DNA from: Leptospira interrogans
GTDB taxonomy: Bacteria; Spirochaetota; Leptospiria; Leptospirales; Leptospiraceae
Direction: 5' to 3'
DNA length: 64,000 bases
Assembly (NCBI RefSeq): GCF_900156205.1
Contig: NZ_FTNA01000008.1
Coordinates: 88,010 to 152,009, forward strand
In this document: piece after piece, positions 24,068 through 32,664 of the stretch
How the letters are laid out: every line of letters starts with the position of its first letter
Position numbering within the stretch: position 1 is the first letter of the stretch
Program-made: the position numbers and the translations under genes
The notes under the pieces: model-generated
Seen by the model: only the letters and a program-made list of their open reading frames with translations
What the model was told of the DNA's origin: nothing
Database searches by the model: none

Positions 24068-25318
24068 TTATTTTCCTTGAGTGGAAATAAATGGTTCTTT
24101 AGGAGATAAGAAATATCCACTCAAACTTGCAATCAACACGGGAGTAAAACGATAAAGCCCAGTCAGTTCAGATAATAAAATTGTAGTAGAGATTGGTGTT
24201 TTGGTCACGGAAGAATTTACAGCCGCCATTAAACAGATCATCAAAAAAGATTCATTCTCACTCGGAAAAAAGCCGAACAAAAGTTTTCCTACACAGGCCC
24301 CTAAAAAAAACAGAGGTATAATCACTCCTCCTCTCCAACCGCTCGCCACAGTGGTGCTAATTGCAAAGGTTTTCCAGAAAATCAAAACAACCAAAAAGGT
24401 TGGAGTAAATCTTCCCTCTACAATTCGATTCAATTGATCATGCCCAAAAAAACGAGTAAGCGGAAGTTGCCATGCGATCAGTCCTAACACAAGTCCACCT
24501 AACAAAGTTTTCCAATAAATTTGTCCCGGAATTTTTGAATAAAACCAACGATTGACTAAGAATAATCCATGAAACATCCAGCCTAGTCCTGCTCCAACTC
24601 CTCCCAACAATATTGCATATAAGAAATCTTGAATGTCTCCTGGAACATACTGAGGAAACTGCCAAGTAGGTTGTAAACCTGCGTGAGTCATCCAAAGAAA
24701 AACAAAAAATGCAGAAGTACTGGATAAGAATGCTGGAAGTAGAGCCTTATAATATTCCACGACGTGTCTATGCTGTAATACCTCAAGTGCAAATAACGCT
24801 CCTCCCAATGGAGATCCAAATAAGGATGTAAAACCAGCGGCCATTCCCGCGATCGTCATAGATCTGTATTCTTCTCCCGTAAGCCCTAATTTCTCTGCAA
24901 ACCAATTTCCAAAGGAACCGGTTATCTGCACCAACGGCGCCTCGGGCCCTGCACTTCCTCCTGCGGAAATACTCAAAATAGAAGAAAGAGCCATAGAAGG
25001 ATTTTGATTCGTTTCTAATTTTCCACCTCGAAATCGTATATTATCAATTACTAATGAAATCTCTCCCGGTTCACCTAAAAAATGGATGACCAATCCTATG
25101 AACAACCCAGCTACTGCCATGTATGGAACGGTTAAAATTTCCGGAATTGTTGAACTTAAATGTATTAGATATTCCAAAAACATCCAAAACACCGCCGAGA
25201 AAAGTCCTCCGACAATTCCTAAGATTACGTAAAAAAACGTAAGTCTAGAAAGCATAAAAGGGTTCTTTCTGGAAAGTATAAGTACGGGGGATCGAAGCAA
25301 CTCGGAAATCCTATTCAT
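24068..25318 (-). CDS. ClC-family chloride channel/transporter
   Basis: 416 residues with about ten to twelve hydrophobic helices and the ClC signatures GSAGPEAP (121-128) and GLFIGLVIHFLG. A conserved SLFGSPLGGALFALE segment follows. There is no cytoplasmic CBS pair. In the GxEGP motif of antiporters such as E. coli ClcA the third residue is the gating glutamate; here that position is Ala123 and a Glu follows at 126. The family assignment is firm. Whether it is an H+/anion antiporter or a passive channel is open. It lies 10 bases after purM and is probably co-transcribed with it. Confidence 0.9.
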   Translation of the reverse strand: MNRISELLRSPVLILSRKNPFMLSRLTFFYVILGIVGGLFSAVFWMFLEYLIHLSSTIPEILTVPYMAVAGLFIGLVIHFLGEPGEISLVIDNIRFRGGKLETNQNPSMALSSILSISAGGSAGPEAPLVQITGSFGNWFAEKLGLTGEEYRSMTIAGMAAGFTSLFGSPLGGALFALEVLQHRHVVEYYKALLPAFLSSTSAFFVFLWMTHAGLQPTWQFPQYVPGDIQDFLYAILLGGVGAGLGWMFHGLFLVNRWFYSKIPGQIYWKTLLGGLVLGLIAWQLPLTRFFGHDQLNRIVEGRFTPTFLVVLIFWKTFAISTTVASGWRGGVIIPLFFLGACVGKLLFGFFPSENESFLMICLMAAVNSSVTKTPISTTILLSELTGLYRFTPVLIASLSGYFLSPKEPFISTQGK

Positions 25319-25328
25319 AAAAGTAACA

Positions 25329-26363
25329 TTAGACGAACTGGACTTCTTCCTTATTTCCGGATACGATCTCTCCTATTTCGTGAACGACTTCGCCAGAACT
25401 TTCCATGATTTTTTTTGCAAGTTCTGCGTTCTCTTCGGAAACGATCACCATATATCCGATTCCCATATTAAAAGTAGCAAATAATTCTAACTCTTCTATT
25501 TTATGATCTTTTTTAATTTTTTCGAAAAAATATCCGGAAGGAATCTTTTCTTTAAAAAATTTCGACTGAGTTCCTTGTGGAAGAATTCTAGGTATATTCT
25601 CCTGATACCCTCCCCCTGTAATATGAACCATCCCTTTAACGGAAACCTGTTGCAAAAGTTTTAATATACTAGATACATAAATTCGTGTAGGTTTGAGCGC
25701 ATAATCTTTTAAAAATTTCACCTGCTGGGGATCGGTAGGCAGATATTTTCCTTCTTTTAAAAGTAGTTTACGAATGAGAGAAAAGCCGTTGCTATGCGGT
25801 CCACTGGATTCGAGTCCTAAAATTTTATCTCCAGATCGAATTGTAGAACCGTCTATCATTGAATCTTTTTCAACCGCCCCGACTACAAAACCGGCGAGAT
25901 CAAATTCATCCTCTTTCATCGTTCCTGGATGTTCGGCGGTTTCTCCTCCTAATAAAGACGCATTAGACATTTTGCATCCTTGTACAATTCCGGATACGAT
26001 CTGATCCATCTTTTCAGGATCTAATTTTCCACAGGCGATATAATCTAAAAAGAAAAACGGTTCTCCTCCGCAGACAAGTATGTCGTTCACACACATCGCC
26101 ACTAGATCAATTCCTATTGTGTTGTAAATTTTTAGAAGTCGAGCGAGTTCTATTTTTGTTCCTACCCCATCCGTTCCGGACAATAAAATCGGGTGTTTGT
26201 ATTTTTTAAGAACGCTTACATCATAAGCTCCTGCAAAACCGCCCAGACCACCGATTACCCTCGGCCCGTGAGTAGATTCTACGTTACGTTTGATTTTTTG
26301 TATGAACTCTCTTCCTTTTTCGGTATCCACTCCGGCGTTTTTATATGTAATCTTTTCTTCCAT
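25329..26363 (-). CDS. purM: Phosphoribosylformylglycinamidine cyclo-ligase (AIR synthetase)
   Basis: 344 residues from the ATG at 26363 (MEEKITYKNAGVD). An upstream in-frame codon at 26420 would add 19 residues that look unlike PurM and overlap the terminator. Conserved features are YKNAGVD at the N-terminus, GGLGGFAG, LLSGTDGVGTK, DLVAMCVNDI, GGETAEHPG and HITGGGYQENIPR. PurM closes the imidazole ring of AIR from FGAM and ATP in purine synthesis. Length and motifs are normal. The ClC gene follows. Confidence 0.96.
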   Translation of the reverse strand: MEEKITYKNAGVDTEKGREFIQKIKRNVESTHGPRVIGGLGGFAGAYDVSVLKKYKHPILLSGTDGVGTKIELARLLKIYNTIGIDLVAMCVNDILVCGGEPFFFLDYIACGKLDPEKMDQIVSGIVQGCKMSNASLLGGETAEHPGTMKEDEFDLAGFVVGAVEKDSMIDGSTIRSGDKILGLESSGPHSNGFSLIRKLLLKEGKYLPTDPQQVKFLKDYALKPTRIYVSSILKLLQQVSVKGMVHITGGGYQENIPRILPQGTQSKFFKEKIPSGYFFEKIKKDHKIEELELFATFNMGIGYMVIVSEENAELAKKIMESSGEVVHEIGEIVSGNKEEVQFV

Positions 26364-26421
26364 TCCTATAAGTCCCGATTCTTTTTTAGAATAGATTGAA
26401 AAAATCGATATTCCCTGCACA

Positions 26422-27082
<661 letters not shown>

Positions 27083-27170
27083 AGTAACTCCCATTGGATA
27101 TTCTATGGATAAGTTTTCGTATTATACTCTAATTTGAAAAAAACGGTCTATATTTTTATGATAATCTTCA

Positions 27171-27254
27171 GAAATTTATTTCCAAAAATTTTCTTTTCAC
27201 TTTGGAAATTTATTTCCAAGAATAAGCGCTTTTAAAATTAGGAAAAAAATTTCC
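27171..27254 (-). promoter_or_regulatory. Three spaced dyads upstream of the FecR-domain lipoprotein
   Basis: TTGGAAATTTATTTCCAA (27202-27219) is a perfect 8+2+8 palindrome. A half-degraded copy, GAAATTTATTTCCAA, occurs at 27171-27185, and GGAAAAAAATTTCC (27241-27254) is a shorter perfect dyad. The centres are about 32-37 bases apart, roughly three helical turns. They lie 90-170 bases upstream of the gene, so they could be operators for a dimeric repressor or activator. Confidence 0.4.
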
Positions 27255-27862
27255 AAAATGAAAGAACCATATTTCTATAAAAATAGAATATATAATACTC
27301 AATTTATACACAATCATCATCATAAACTTGGAAACAAATCTCTGTTTCGGATGTAAGATCATAATACTCTATTCTATATGGTTTAGAAAATCGCAAAGAG
27401 TCATAATTCAGACACAAAACTTTTATAATAAAAATTAATTTTCGATATGATTATATTATAAAATTATAATTTTTAAATAGTAAGCTACTCAGAAATTAAT
27501 TTAACGTGAGTTTGGCGTAAGAAAACTGGTAAGTTTTTTCTAAAAGTAGATGTATAAAGACAATTATGCCTCATTTTATAGTTTCTAAAGACTAAAATAT
27601 AGGAGTTCCCACATTCATTTTTATTTTTTTTGCTATATATCAAAAGCTTTTAAGAAATGGCTTCCTTACACTGAACATCAATTACTACTCAGACGTATAA
27701 AAACAACACTACTTCAGAACTTGTTTTAAAAGCTAGAATATGGGATCTAATACAAAAACATCTAAACCTTTGAAAATTTCATTGTAAAACTAAAACTTGT
27801 AGTAGCTCCCACAATTTTCAAGATCCACCTGTAAAATAGTGTTTTGTGGTAGTTCCCACAAA

Positions 27863-28030
27863 ATTACTACTCGGACGCATAAAATAGTACCAAGTTATTA
27901 ACGGCCTAATTTACGAAAAATTAGTGGTACTTAAAAAATAACGCAAATTCGGGATTTACGGCATTTTAAAGCAAGACCAAAATATTCAAATTTTTGAAAC
28001 AATCTAACATTCATGCGTCCGATTAGTAAG
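27863..28030. mobile_element. MITE-like family B, subtype X
   Basis: Left end ATTACTACTCGGACGCAT, right end ATGCGTCCGATTAGTAAG: nearly perfect terminal inverted repeats. The interior (CAAGTTATTAACG, GGGATTTACG, AATATTCAAATTTTTGAAAC) recurs on the other strand at 56546-56722. It lies inside the 1.4 kb gene-free stretch 27083-28519. Confidence 0.65.
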
Positions 28031-28035
28031 TCTCT

Positions 28036-28320
28036 TTAGAATTTGTCCTAAATCCTAAACACCAACCTGCAAAGCGACCATAGAAGCGATGCATTGAGTT
28101 TAGGAAAGTGTTTGCTGAGTTTCCAGCGACTTACAGAGCGATAGTTCAGGAAGTGAAATTGAGTTTCACAAAAATGTGGGAACTACTACAGAAGATTTAA
28201 TGGCATTTAGAACTGCTGGAAAGTTGCCAAATGCGACCTAATCTGTAGGAACTACTGCATTTTATTAAAAATTTTTAAAGAATGATCGAGTAAAATTCTT
28301 TGAGGTTTTAAGAAGCTCTT
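28036..28320 (+). repeat. ~300 bp dispersed block, copy 1
   Basis: Words in order: GCGACCATAGAAGCGATGCA, TTGAGTTTAGG, GTGTTTGCTGAG, AATGCGACCTAATCTGTAGG, TAAAATTCTTTGAGGTTTTA. The reverse complement of this series runs through 53090-53410. A part also occurs at 1744-1898. Confidence 0.65.
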
Positions 28321-28328
28321 ATTGATCT

Positions 28329-28412
28329 CTATAAAATTGAGTACCGTTAATTTTATCACAAAACACTGATTCCATGCAAAATATTAGGTATCTTATTATA
28401 TAGTTATGAGTA
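28329..28412 (+). repeat. Dispersed ~85 bp repeat, well-preserved copy
   Basis: Starts CTATAAAATTGAGTACCGTT, contains TTATCACAAAACACTGATTC, ends TTATGAGTA. It is nearly identical to 50775-50858. Confidence 0.7.
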
Positions 28413-28519
28413 ATTAGTTTATTGAATTTCAAAAGGTTTTTCGAAGTAGTAGTTACTACATTCTAAAAACATAAAATTACTTTTAGATTTAAAAAACCTT
28501 TTTAATTTTAAAGTAGAAT

Positions 28520-29560
28520 TTAAAAAAGAAGAACAGAAACTCCAAGCGATACTTGGTTTTGAACGGAATAAAGCCAATACTGTTGATTAAAAGATATAAG
28601 GTCAGCATACCAAGATTCAGGTCCAAATCCCGCTTTAACATGCGATTTACCTTCAAATTCTCTAAAAGATTCCGTCCAATTCAAATTTAAAATTAAATTT
28701 TCTGAAAGTTTATAGTTAAATTTGATCGTATGAGTCCATCCTTTCCCGTAAGCAGATTCTAAAAAAGTAAGAGCTCGATACCGATGAAAGTCCCTGGATT
28801 TGATCTCCGAGGAAACAAAACTGAATGAAACTTCTAAACCCCATCTTTGAAAATTAGTTTGAGTACCTATACCGTATTTGATTTCGTTTATAGAATTCGA
28901 ATAAGAAATACTTTCTCCGTTTAGATAACCCAAATAAATCTTTCCAGAATTCAATTGTGAACCGGAAGATCCGTTCACAATAAATTTTAAATATTCGTAA
29001 GAATAGCCTCCGATTACAAAAAGACCAAAACCTTTGACGTTCGGATTGGGAGAACCTCCACTGGGAAAATATCTTACGTCAAACCCAGCAATCGAATCAT
29101 TTGCTTTTAAAGAAGAATCAAAATCGGACCAATTACTAGCCCCAGAAAACCGAGTAAGTTGATTCTTCCCCCAAATCGGATCGTAACCGTAAATTGGACC
29201 GTAGTGTGCAAATCGATTCGAATAAAACGAAGGCGTGAACATATAAAAATCTTCGTCTCTAAAATTTCCTGAGTTTCGATAACCAAAGGTAGAATTTCCT
29301 TGGAGTTGAAATTCCCAATTCTTTTTGATATAAATCGCAGAAATACCTAACAGTGGATATTCCCTCGCATAAGTCAGTCTTGAACCACTGCCATAACTAC
29401 GATCATTGGAAGAAGGAATCAGATTACCTCCACCAGTTTCAAAAATAAACCTACCTTGATTATATTGAACGTTAGGCGCGATTATCCATCCAGAATCACT
29501 CGCAAACAGTACTGAGATGGGAAAAAAAAGTAAGAGTAAAAATTTGAAGAATATTCTCAT
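28520..29560 (-). CDS. Predicted outer-membrane beta-barrel protein
   Basis: 346 residues. A Sec signal peptide (MRIFFKFLLLLFFPISVLFA, then SDSG) is followed by alternating amphipathic strands rich in Tyr, Phe, Ser and Asn, and a C-terminal strand ending VLLF, as expected of an outer-membrane barrel with perhaps 12-16 strands. No specific family is recognised. It overlaps the Bor-like lipoprotein gene upstream by 4 bases (ATGA), so the two are co-translated and may act together at the outer membrane. A 1.4 kb gene-free region follows. Confidence 0.75.
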   Translation of the reverse strand: MRIFFKFLLLLFFPISVLFASDSGWIIAPNVQYNQGRFIFETGGGNLIPSSNDRSYGSGSRLTYAREYPLLGISAIYIKKNWEFQLQGNSTFGYRNSGNFRDEDFYMFTPSFYSNRFAHYGPIYGYDPIWGKNQLTRFSGASNWSDFDSSLKANDSIAGFDVRYFPSGGSPNPNVKGFGLFVIGGYSYEYLKFIVNGSSGSQLNSGKIYLGYLNGESISYSNSINEIKYGIGTQTNFQRWGLEVSFSFVSSEIKSRDFHRYRALTFLESAYGKGWTHTIKFNYKLSENLILNLNWTESFREFEGKSHVKAGFGPESWYADLISFNQQYWLYSVQNQVSLGVSVLLF

Positions 29561-29859
29561 TCCAACTCACAATAAACGTTCGTGAGTTTAGGAGAATACA
29601 ATGTATAAGTAAGTACAATTACCAACAATGAAAGGGGGGTATATTTAGTTTCTACATAGGAAACTTCTTTTCCCTTACAAGCATCCTTGAGATTTAGGTC
29701 TTCGGATTGTGCCAAACCCCAAATAAAAAAATGTCTGTAAACGCTATAAGTAGGAACTCTCCCAGGTTTTTCCACTTCCTGCTTCCAGTAAAACTTTTCC
29801 GTTTGACAACCTGTGGAAATAAAAATCGCAAAAAATAATATGAGTGAGGTTAGTTTCAT
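29557..29859 (-). CDS. Bor-family (Iss-like) small lipoprotein
   Basis: 100 residues. The signal peptide ends in FISTGC (lipobox, Cys18). The body matches the lambda Bor/Iss pattern: a HFFxWGLxQ segment, then DACKG, a V-ET-x-T strand, a hydrophobic stretch with TLYSP, and the terminal VYCELE. Bor and Iss are outer-membrane lipoproteins linked to serum resistance in E. coli; the role here is not shown. AGGAAAAAAG precedes the ATG by a few bases. It is the first gene of a two-gene operon with the beta-barrel protein. Confidence 0.8.
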   Translation of the reverse strand: MKLTSLILFFAIFISTGCQTEKFYWKQEVEKPGRVPTYSVYRHFFIWGLAQSEDLNLKDACKGKEVSYVETKYTPLSLLVIVLTYTLYSPKLTNVYCELE

Positions 29860-29925
29860 TCTTTTTTCCTAAATAAGGAGAAGATTCCTTCTAGATTATT
29901 TTTCCATTTCCACAGGTCAAGATAG

Positions 29926-29939
29926 TACCGAGTTCGGTA
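29926..29939 (-). promoter_or_regulatory. Palindrome upstream of the Bor-like operon
   Basis: TACCGAGTTCGGTA is a perfect 6+2+6 dyad centred about 73 bases upstream of the start codon. It resembles ACCGA-TCGGT operators of TetR-type repressors. No such regulator is encoded nearby. Confidence 0.4.
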
Positions 29940-30481
29940 ACGTTATTGATCCTTTAGAATTTATTTAAAACCTCAAAGGAATTTTTTTATACTTCTATAT
30001 AAAGTGTAGCAACACTCACAAATTACACTGTTGATAGTTTATAAACTTTTTATACTAAAATTTTACACTCTCCAAAGACAAATTCACATTTAGATTCAAA
30101 GTTCTAAAACTCTTTGATACTACGTCTACTGATCTCTCTTCTCATAAATGTTGTTATAAAGTGTCAATTAACGTAAATTTGATAGAATTCTATGCGAAAG
30201 CGATTTAGGCGTAGAGAAACTCAGCAGATCGCGTTTCTAAATTGTAACTTAAGACGAAATACCGTCTTATGTTTCTTTCATACAATTTATTGACTAGAGC
30301 TGAAAGTGTGGTCCGACAACGCCGGATTCGCCCAGATTTTTTTTACTCTGAATTTCTCACTATTGAAATGTAAACGATTGAATATTTTATTATTTAATTT
30401 CAAACAATGATAAAACCGTATCAAGAATTCGGTTTGTAAATTCTGATTGTGTTGTTTTTTTATAAGACAAACCTTGTTTCT
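29940..30481. other. Gene-free spacer between divergent lipoprotein genes
   Basis: AT-rich, no gene supported. A short GC-richer stretch around 30305-30335 (GTCCGACAACGCCGGATTCG) loosely resembles 51010-51040. Promoters for the divergent Bor-like and kelch genes should be at the two ends. Confidence 0.5.
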
Positions 30482-31684
30482 ATGTCTTACAAAGCAAGAA
30501 ATCAATGGCTTTACTTTGGAATCCTAGATTTTATTTTATTTCTTTTTATTTCTGGCTGTTTATTGCATCATACAGACGACAAAATCTCTAAAGCCCCTTT
30601 AGGTTTACTTGCAATTCTTTTCAATAACTCGAATCCGTATTTAAACTCAGCAGAGTTATATGATCCGGCCACTCAAAGCTTTTCATTCGTTAAGAATTCT
30701 CTAAATTTTCCGAGGTATCATCACACTTCTTCTATTTTACAAGACGGACGAGTGGTAATCACAGGTGGTTACTACCCTTATTTTGAATCGTATTTACTGG
30801 ATCAGATCGAAATCTACGATCCGAATTTGGATACGTTTCAGAACTCAACCCAAAACTTACTGATGCCTAGAAATTTACACACCGCTACTCTATTACAAGA
30901 CGGAACGATTTTAATTACAGGAGGCCGATGTCTTTCAGATTCTCCGGCTACAAACAAAACGGAAATTTTTGATCCACAAACCCAGACTTCGACTTGGGCA
31001 GGAAATTTAAATATTGCAAGATGTAGGCATCAATCCGTTTTATTATCTGACGGAAAAGTATTGGTCGTTGGAGGAGTCGATCCAATTTCTGGAAACGGAA
31101 TTCTTCCCGTAGAAGTTTACGATCCTGTTAGTAAAACTTTTTCTTTAAAAGGAAATCTACTTCAACCTAGATATAATTTTTCAGTCCTTACTCCCAATAT
31201 AGGAAATCCTATTTTGATCGGAGGAGTAAATTATTCTTCAGCTACAAATTCTTATTCTACTCTTTCCCAAACCGAAAGATTCAACGAGGTTACAGGTCTT
31301 TTATCTGTGGGTCCCTCTTTAAGAAAACCGCTTCGATCTTTTACGGCTAATTTATTACAAGATGGAAAGATTCTAATTACTGGAGGTTCCAACGAAGACG
31401 GAACTTCCGATTCTATTCAGATTTTAGATACTACGTTTACGGAGATTAGTCCTAAAATGTCAGTAAGCAGACAATTTCATACTGGCACAGTTTTAAATAA
31501 TGGAAACGTTTTGATTGCAGGTGGTAGAACTTCCAACGTTGTTCATTTGGAAGCGGAGGTTTTTGATCCAAATTCAAATTCGTTGTCTTCTACTGGAAGT
31601 TTGCTTCAGCAACGATACGATGCCACATCTCATCCATTACAAAACGGTAAAGTTCTTATTTTAGGAGGGCGATCCTCGTACTAA
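30482..31684 (+). CDS. Kelch-repeat (beta-propeller) lipoprotein
   Basis: 400 residues from the ATG at 30482; an upstream in-frame ATG at 30449 would bury the signal peptide. The signal ends LFISGC (lipobox, Cys26). Seven kelch-type blades follow, each with a DGxVLITGG-like strand: VVITGGYYP, ILITGGRC, VLVVGGVDP, ILIGGVN, ILITGGSN, VLIAGGRTS and VLILGGRSS. Between them run ELYDP or EVFDP turns. Such propellers are binding scaffolds or galactose-oxidase-like; no copper ligands are apparent. The gene ends 48 bases before a tandem repeat array. Confidence 0.85.
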   Translation: MSYKARNQWLYFGILDFILFLFISGCLLHHTDDKISKAPLGLLAILFNNSNPYLNSAELYDPATQSFSFVKNSLNFPRYHHTSSILQDGRVVITGGYYPYFESYLLDQIEIYDPNLDTFQNSTQNLLMPRNLHTATLLQDGTILITGGRCLSDSPATNKTEIFDPQTQTSTWAGNLNIARCRHQSVLLSDGKVLVVGGVDPISGNGILPVEVYDPVSKTFSLKGNLLQPRYNFSVLTPNIGNPILIGGVNYSSATNSYSTLSQTERFNEVTGLLSVGPSLRKPLRSFTANLLQDGKILITGGSNEDGTSDSIQILDTTFTEISPKMSVSRQFHTGTVLNNGNVLIAGGRTSNVVHLEAEVFDPNSNSLSSTGSLLQQRYDATSHPLQNGKVLILGGRSSY

Positions 31685-31732
31685 TTTTTTATTTTTATGA
31701 ATTCATTCTAGAAAATTCCGCGTAGGGCTTTT

Positions 31733-32079
31733 CAAAGTCTAACTGTAAAATCCCAAATCCGTGGGAGTTCCCACAATTTCAAAGTCTAACTGTAAAATCC
31801 CAAATCCGTGGGAGTTCCCACAATTTCAAAGTCTAACTGTAAAATCCCAAATCCGTGGGAGTTCCCACAATTTCAAAGTCTAACTGTAAAATCCCAAATC
31901 CGTGGGAGTTCCCACAATTTCAAAGTCTAACTGTAAAATCCCAAATCCGTGGGAGTTCCCACAATTCAAAGTTTTACCGTAAAATCCCAAATCCGTGGGA
32001 GTTCCCACAATTTCAAAGTTTTACCGTAAAATCCCAAATTCGTGGGAGTTCCCACAGTTCAAAGTCTAACTGTAAAATC
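31733..32079. repeat. Tandem repeat (VNTR), 46-47 bp x about 7.4
   Basis: Units begin at 31733, 31780, 31827, 31874, 31921, 31967, 32014 and 32060 (the last partial). Each reads CAAAGTCTAACTGTAAAATC, then CCAAATCCGTGGGAGTTCCC, then ACAATTT. The units are almost identical; two carry TTTTACCG instead of CTAACTG. Each unit contains the palindrome GTGGGAGTTCCCAC. There are no spacers, so it is not CRISPR. Repeats of about 46 bp are used for strain typing in L. interrogans (from memory), so the copy number probably varies between strains. Confidence 0.95.
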
Positions 32080-32183
32080 AGATTTAAGAAAACAAATCTC
32101 TAAATCAAATTCACGTTAACTAAGAATTAGCAAAACTGCCAAAACGATTTTACAAATCAAAAATGAGTTTCGGGGTAATTCTT

Positions 32184-32600
32184 TCAGTCATCTAAAAATC
32201 TATGTTTTAAACTTGGATCCGGTATCCTACATATTTCTAATCTTCCAAACCAACGATAACGATTTCTTGCAATCCAATCATAAATATAATCACGAATACA
32301 ACCCGGCACCCATTTAAATAAAGGAAAAATATTCCAAGGAAAACAAAGATGAGCGCTGATCTTTAAAATCGCATTCGACTTTTGATAAAGGATTCCATCT
32401 TCTAGAAATAAAACCGAAGAAGGAGAATCGTTCAAACCTACTTTTTTTCCAAGAATTCTTTCCGCAGCCATAGACTGTAGACTCGCAAATTTTAAATTCC
32501 CTTTTCGATTTCGATCCAGAAAAAACAAAACAACAGAATTACAAAGATTGCATATTCCATCAAAAAATACGATTGGATCTTTAAAAACTTCAGATTGCAT
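32184..32600 (-). CDS. DCC-family (DUF393) thiol-disulfide protein
   Basis: 138 residues. The diagnostic DGICNLC motif is at D14-C20 (cysteines 17 and 20), near the N-terminus. It is followed by [18 protein letters not shown] and later [29 protein letters not shown], the usual DUF393 tail. The family has a thioredoxin-like fold and is called thiol-disulfide oxidoreductase, though its partners are unknown. It lies 64 bases downstream of the GH31 gene on the same strand, possibly in the same transcript. Confidence 0.88.
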   Translation of the reverse strand: MQSEVFKDPIVFFDGICNLCNSVVLFFLDRNRKGNLKFASLQSMAAERILGKKVGLNDSPSSVLFLEDGILYQKSNAILKISAHLCFPWNIFPLFKWVPGCIRDYIYDWIARNRYRWFGRLEICRIPDPSLKHRFLDD

Positions 32601-32664
32601 TCTATTTTATAGACCACCTCAGTGTGCCTAACCATTCAAAAATAAATAAGAAAAATTATAAGAT

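Noticed and set aside
31733..32079. CRISPR array
   Set aside because: The whole 46-47 bp unit is repeated without variable spacers, and there are no cas genes; it is a plain tandem repeat.
31855..32103. 82-codon open frame through the tandem repeat
   Set aside because: It is simply the repeat read in one frame; no ribosome site, and the composition follows the DNA repeat.
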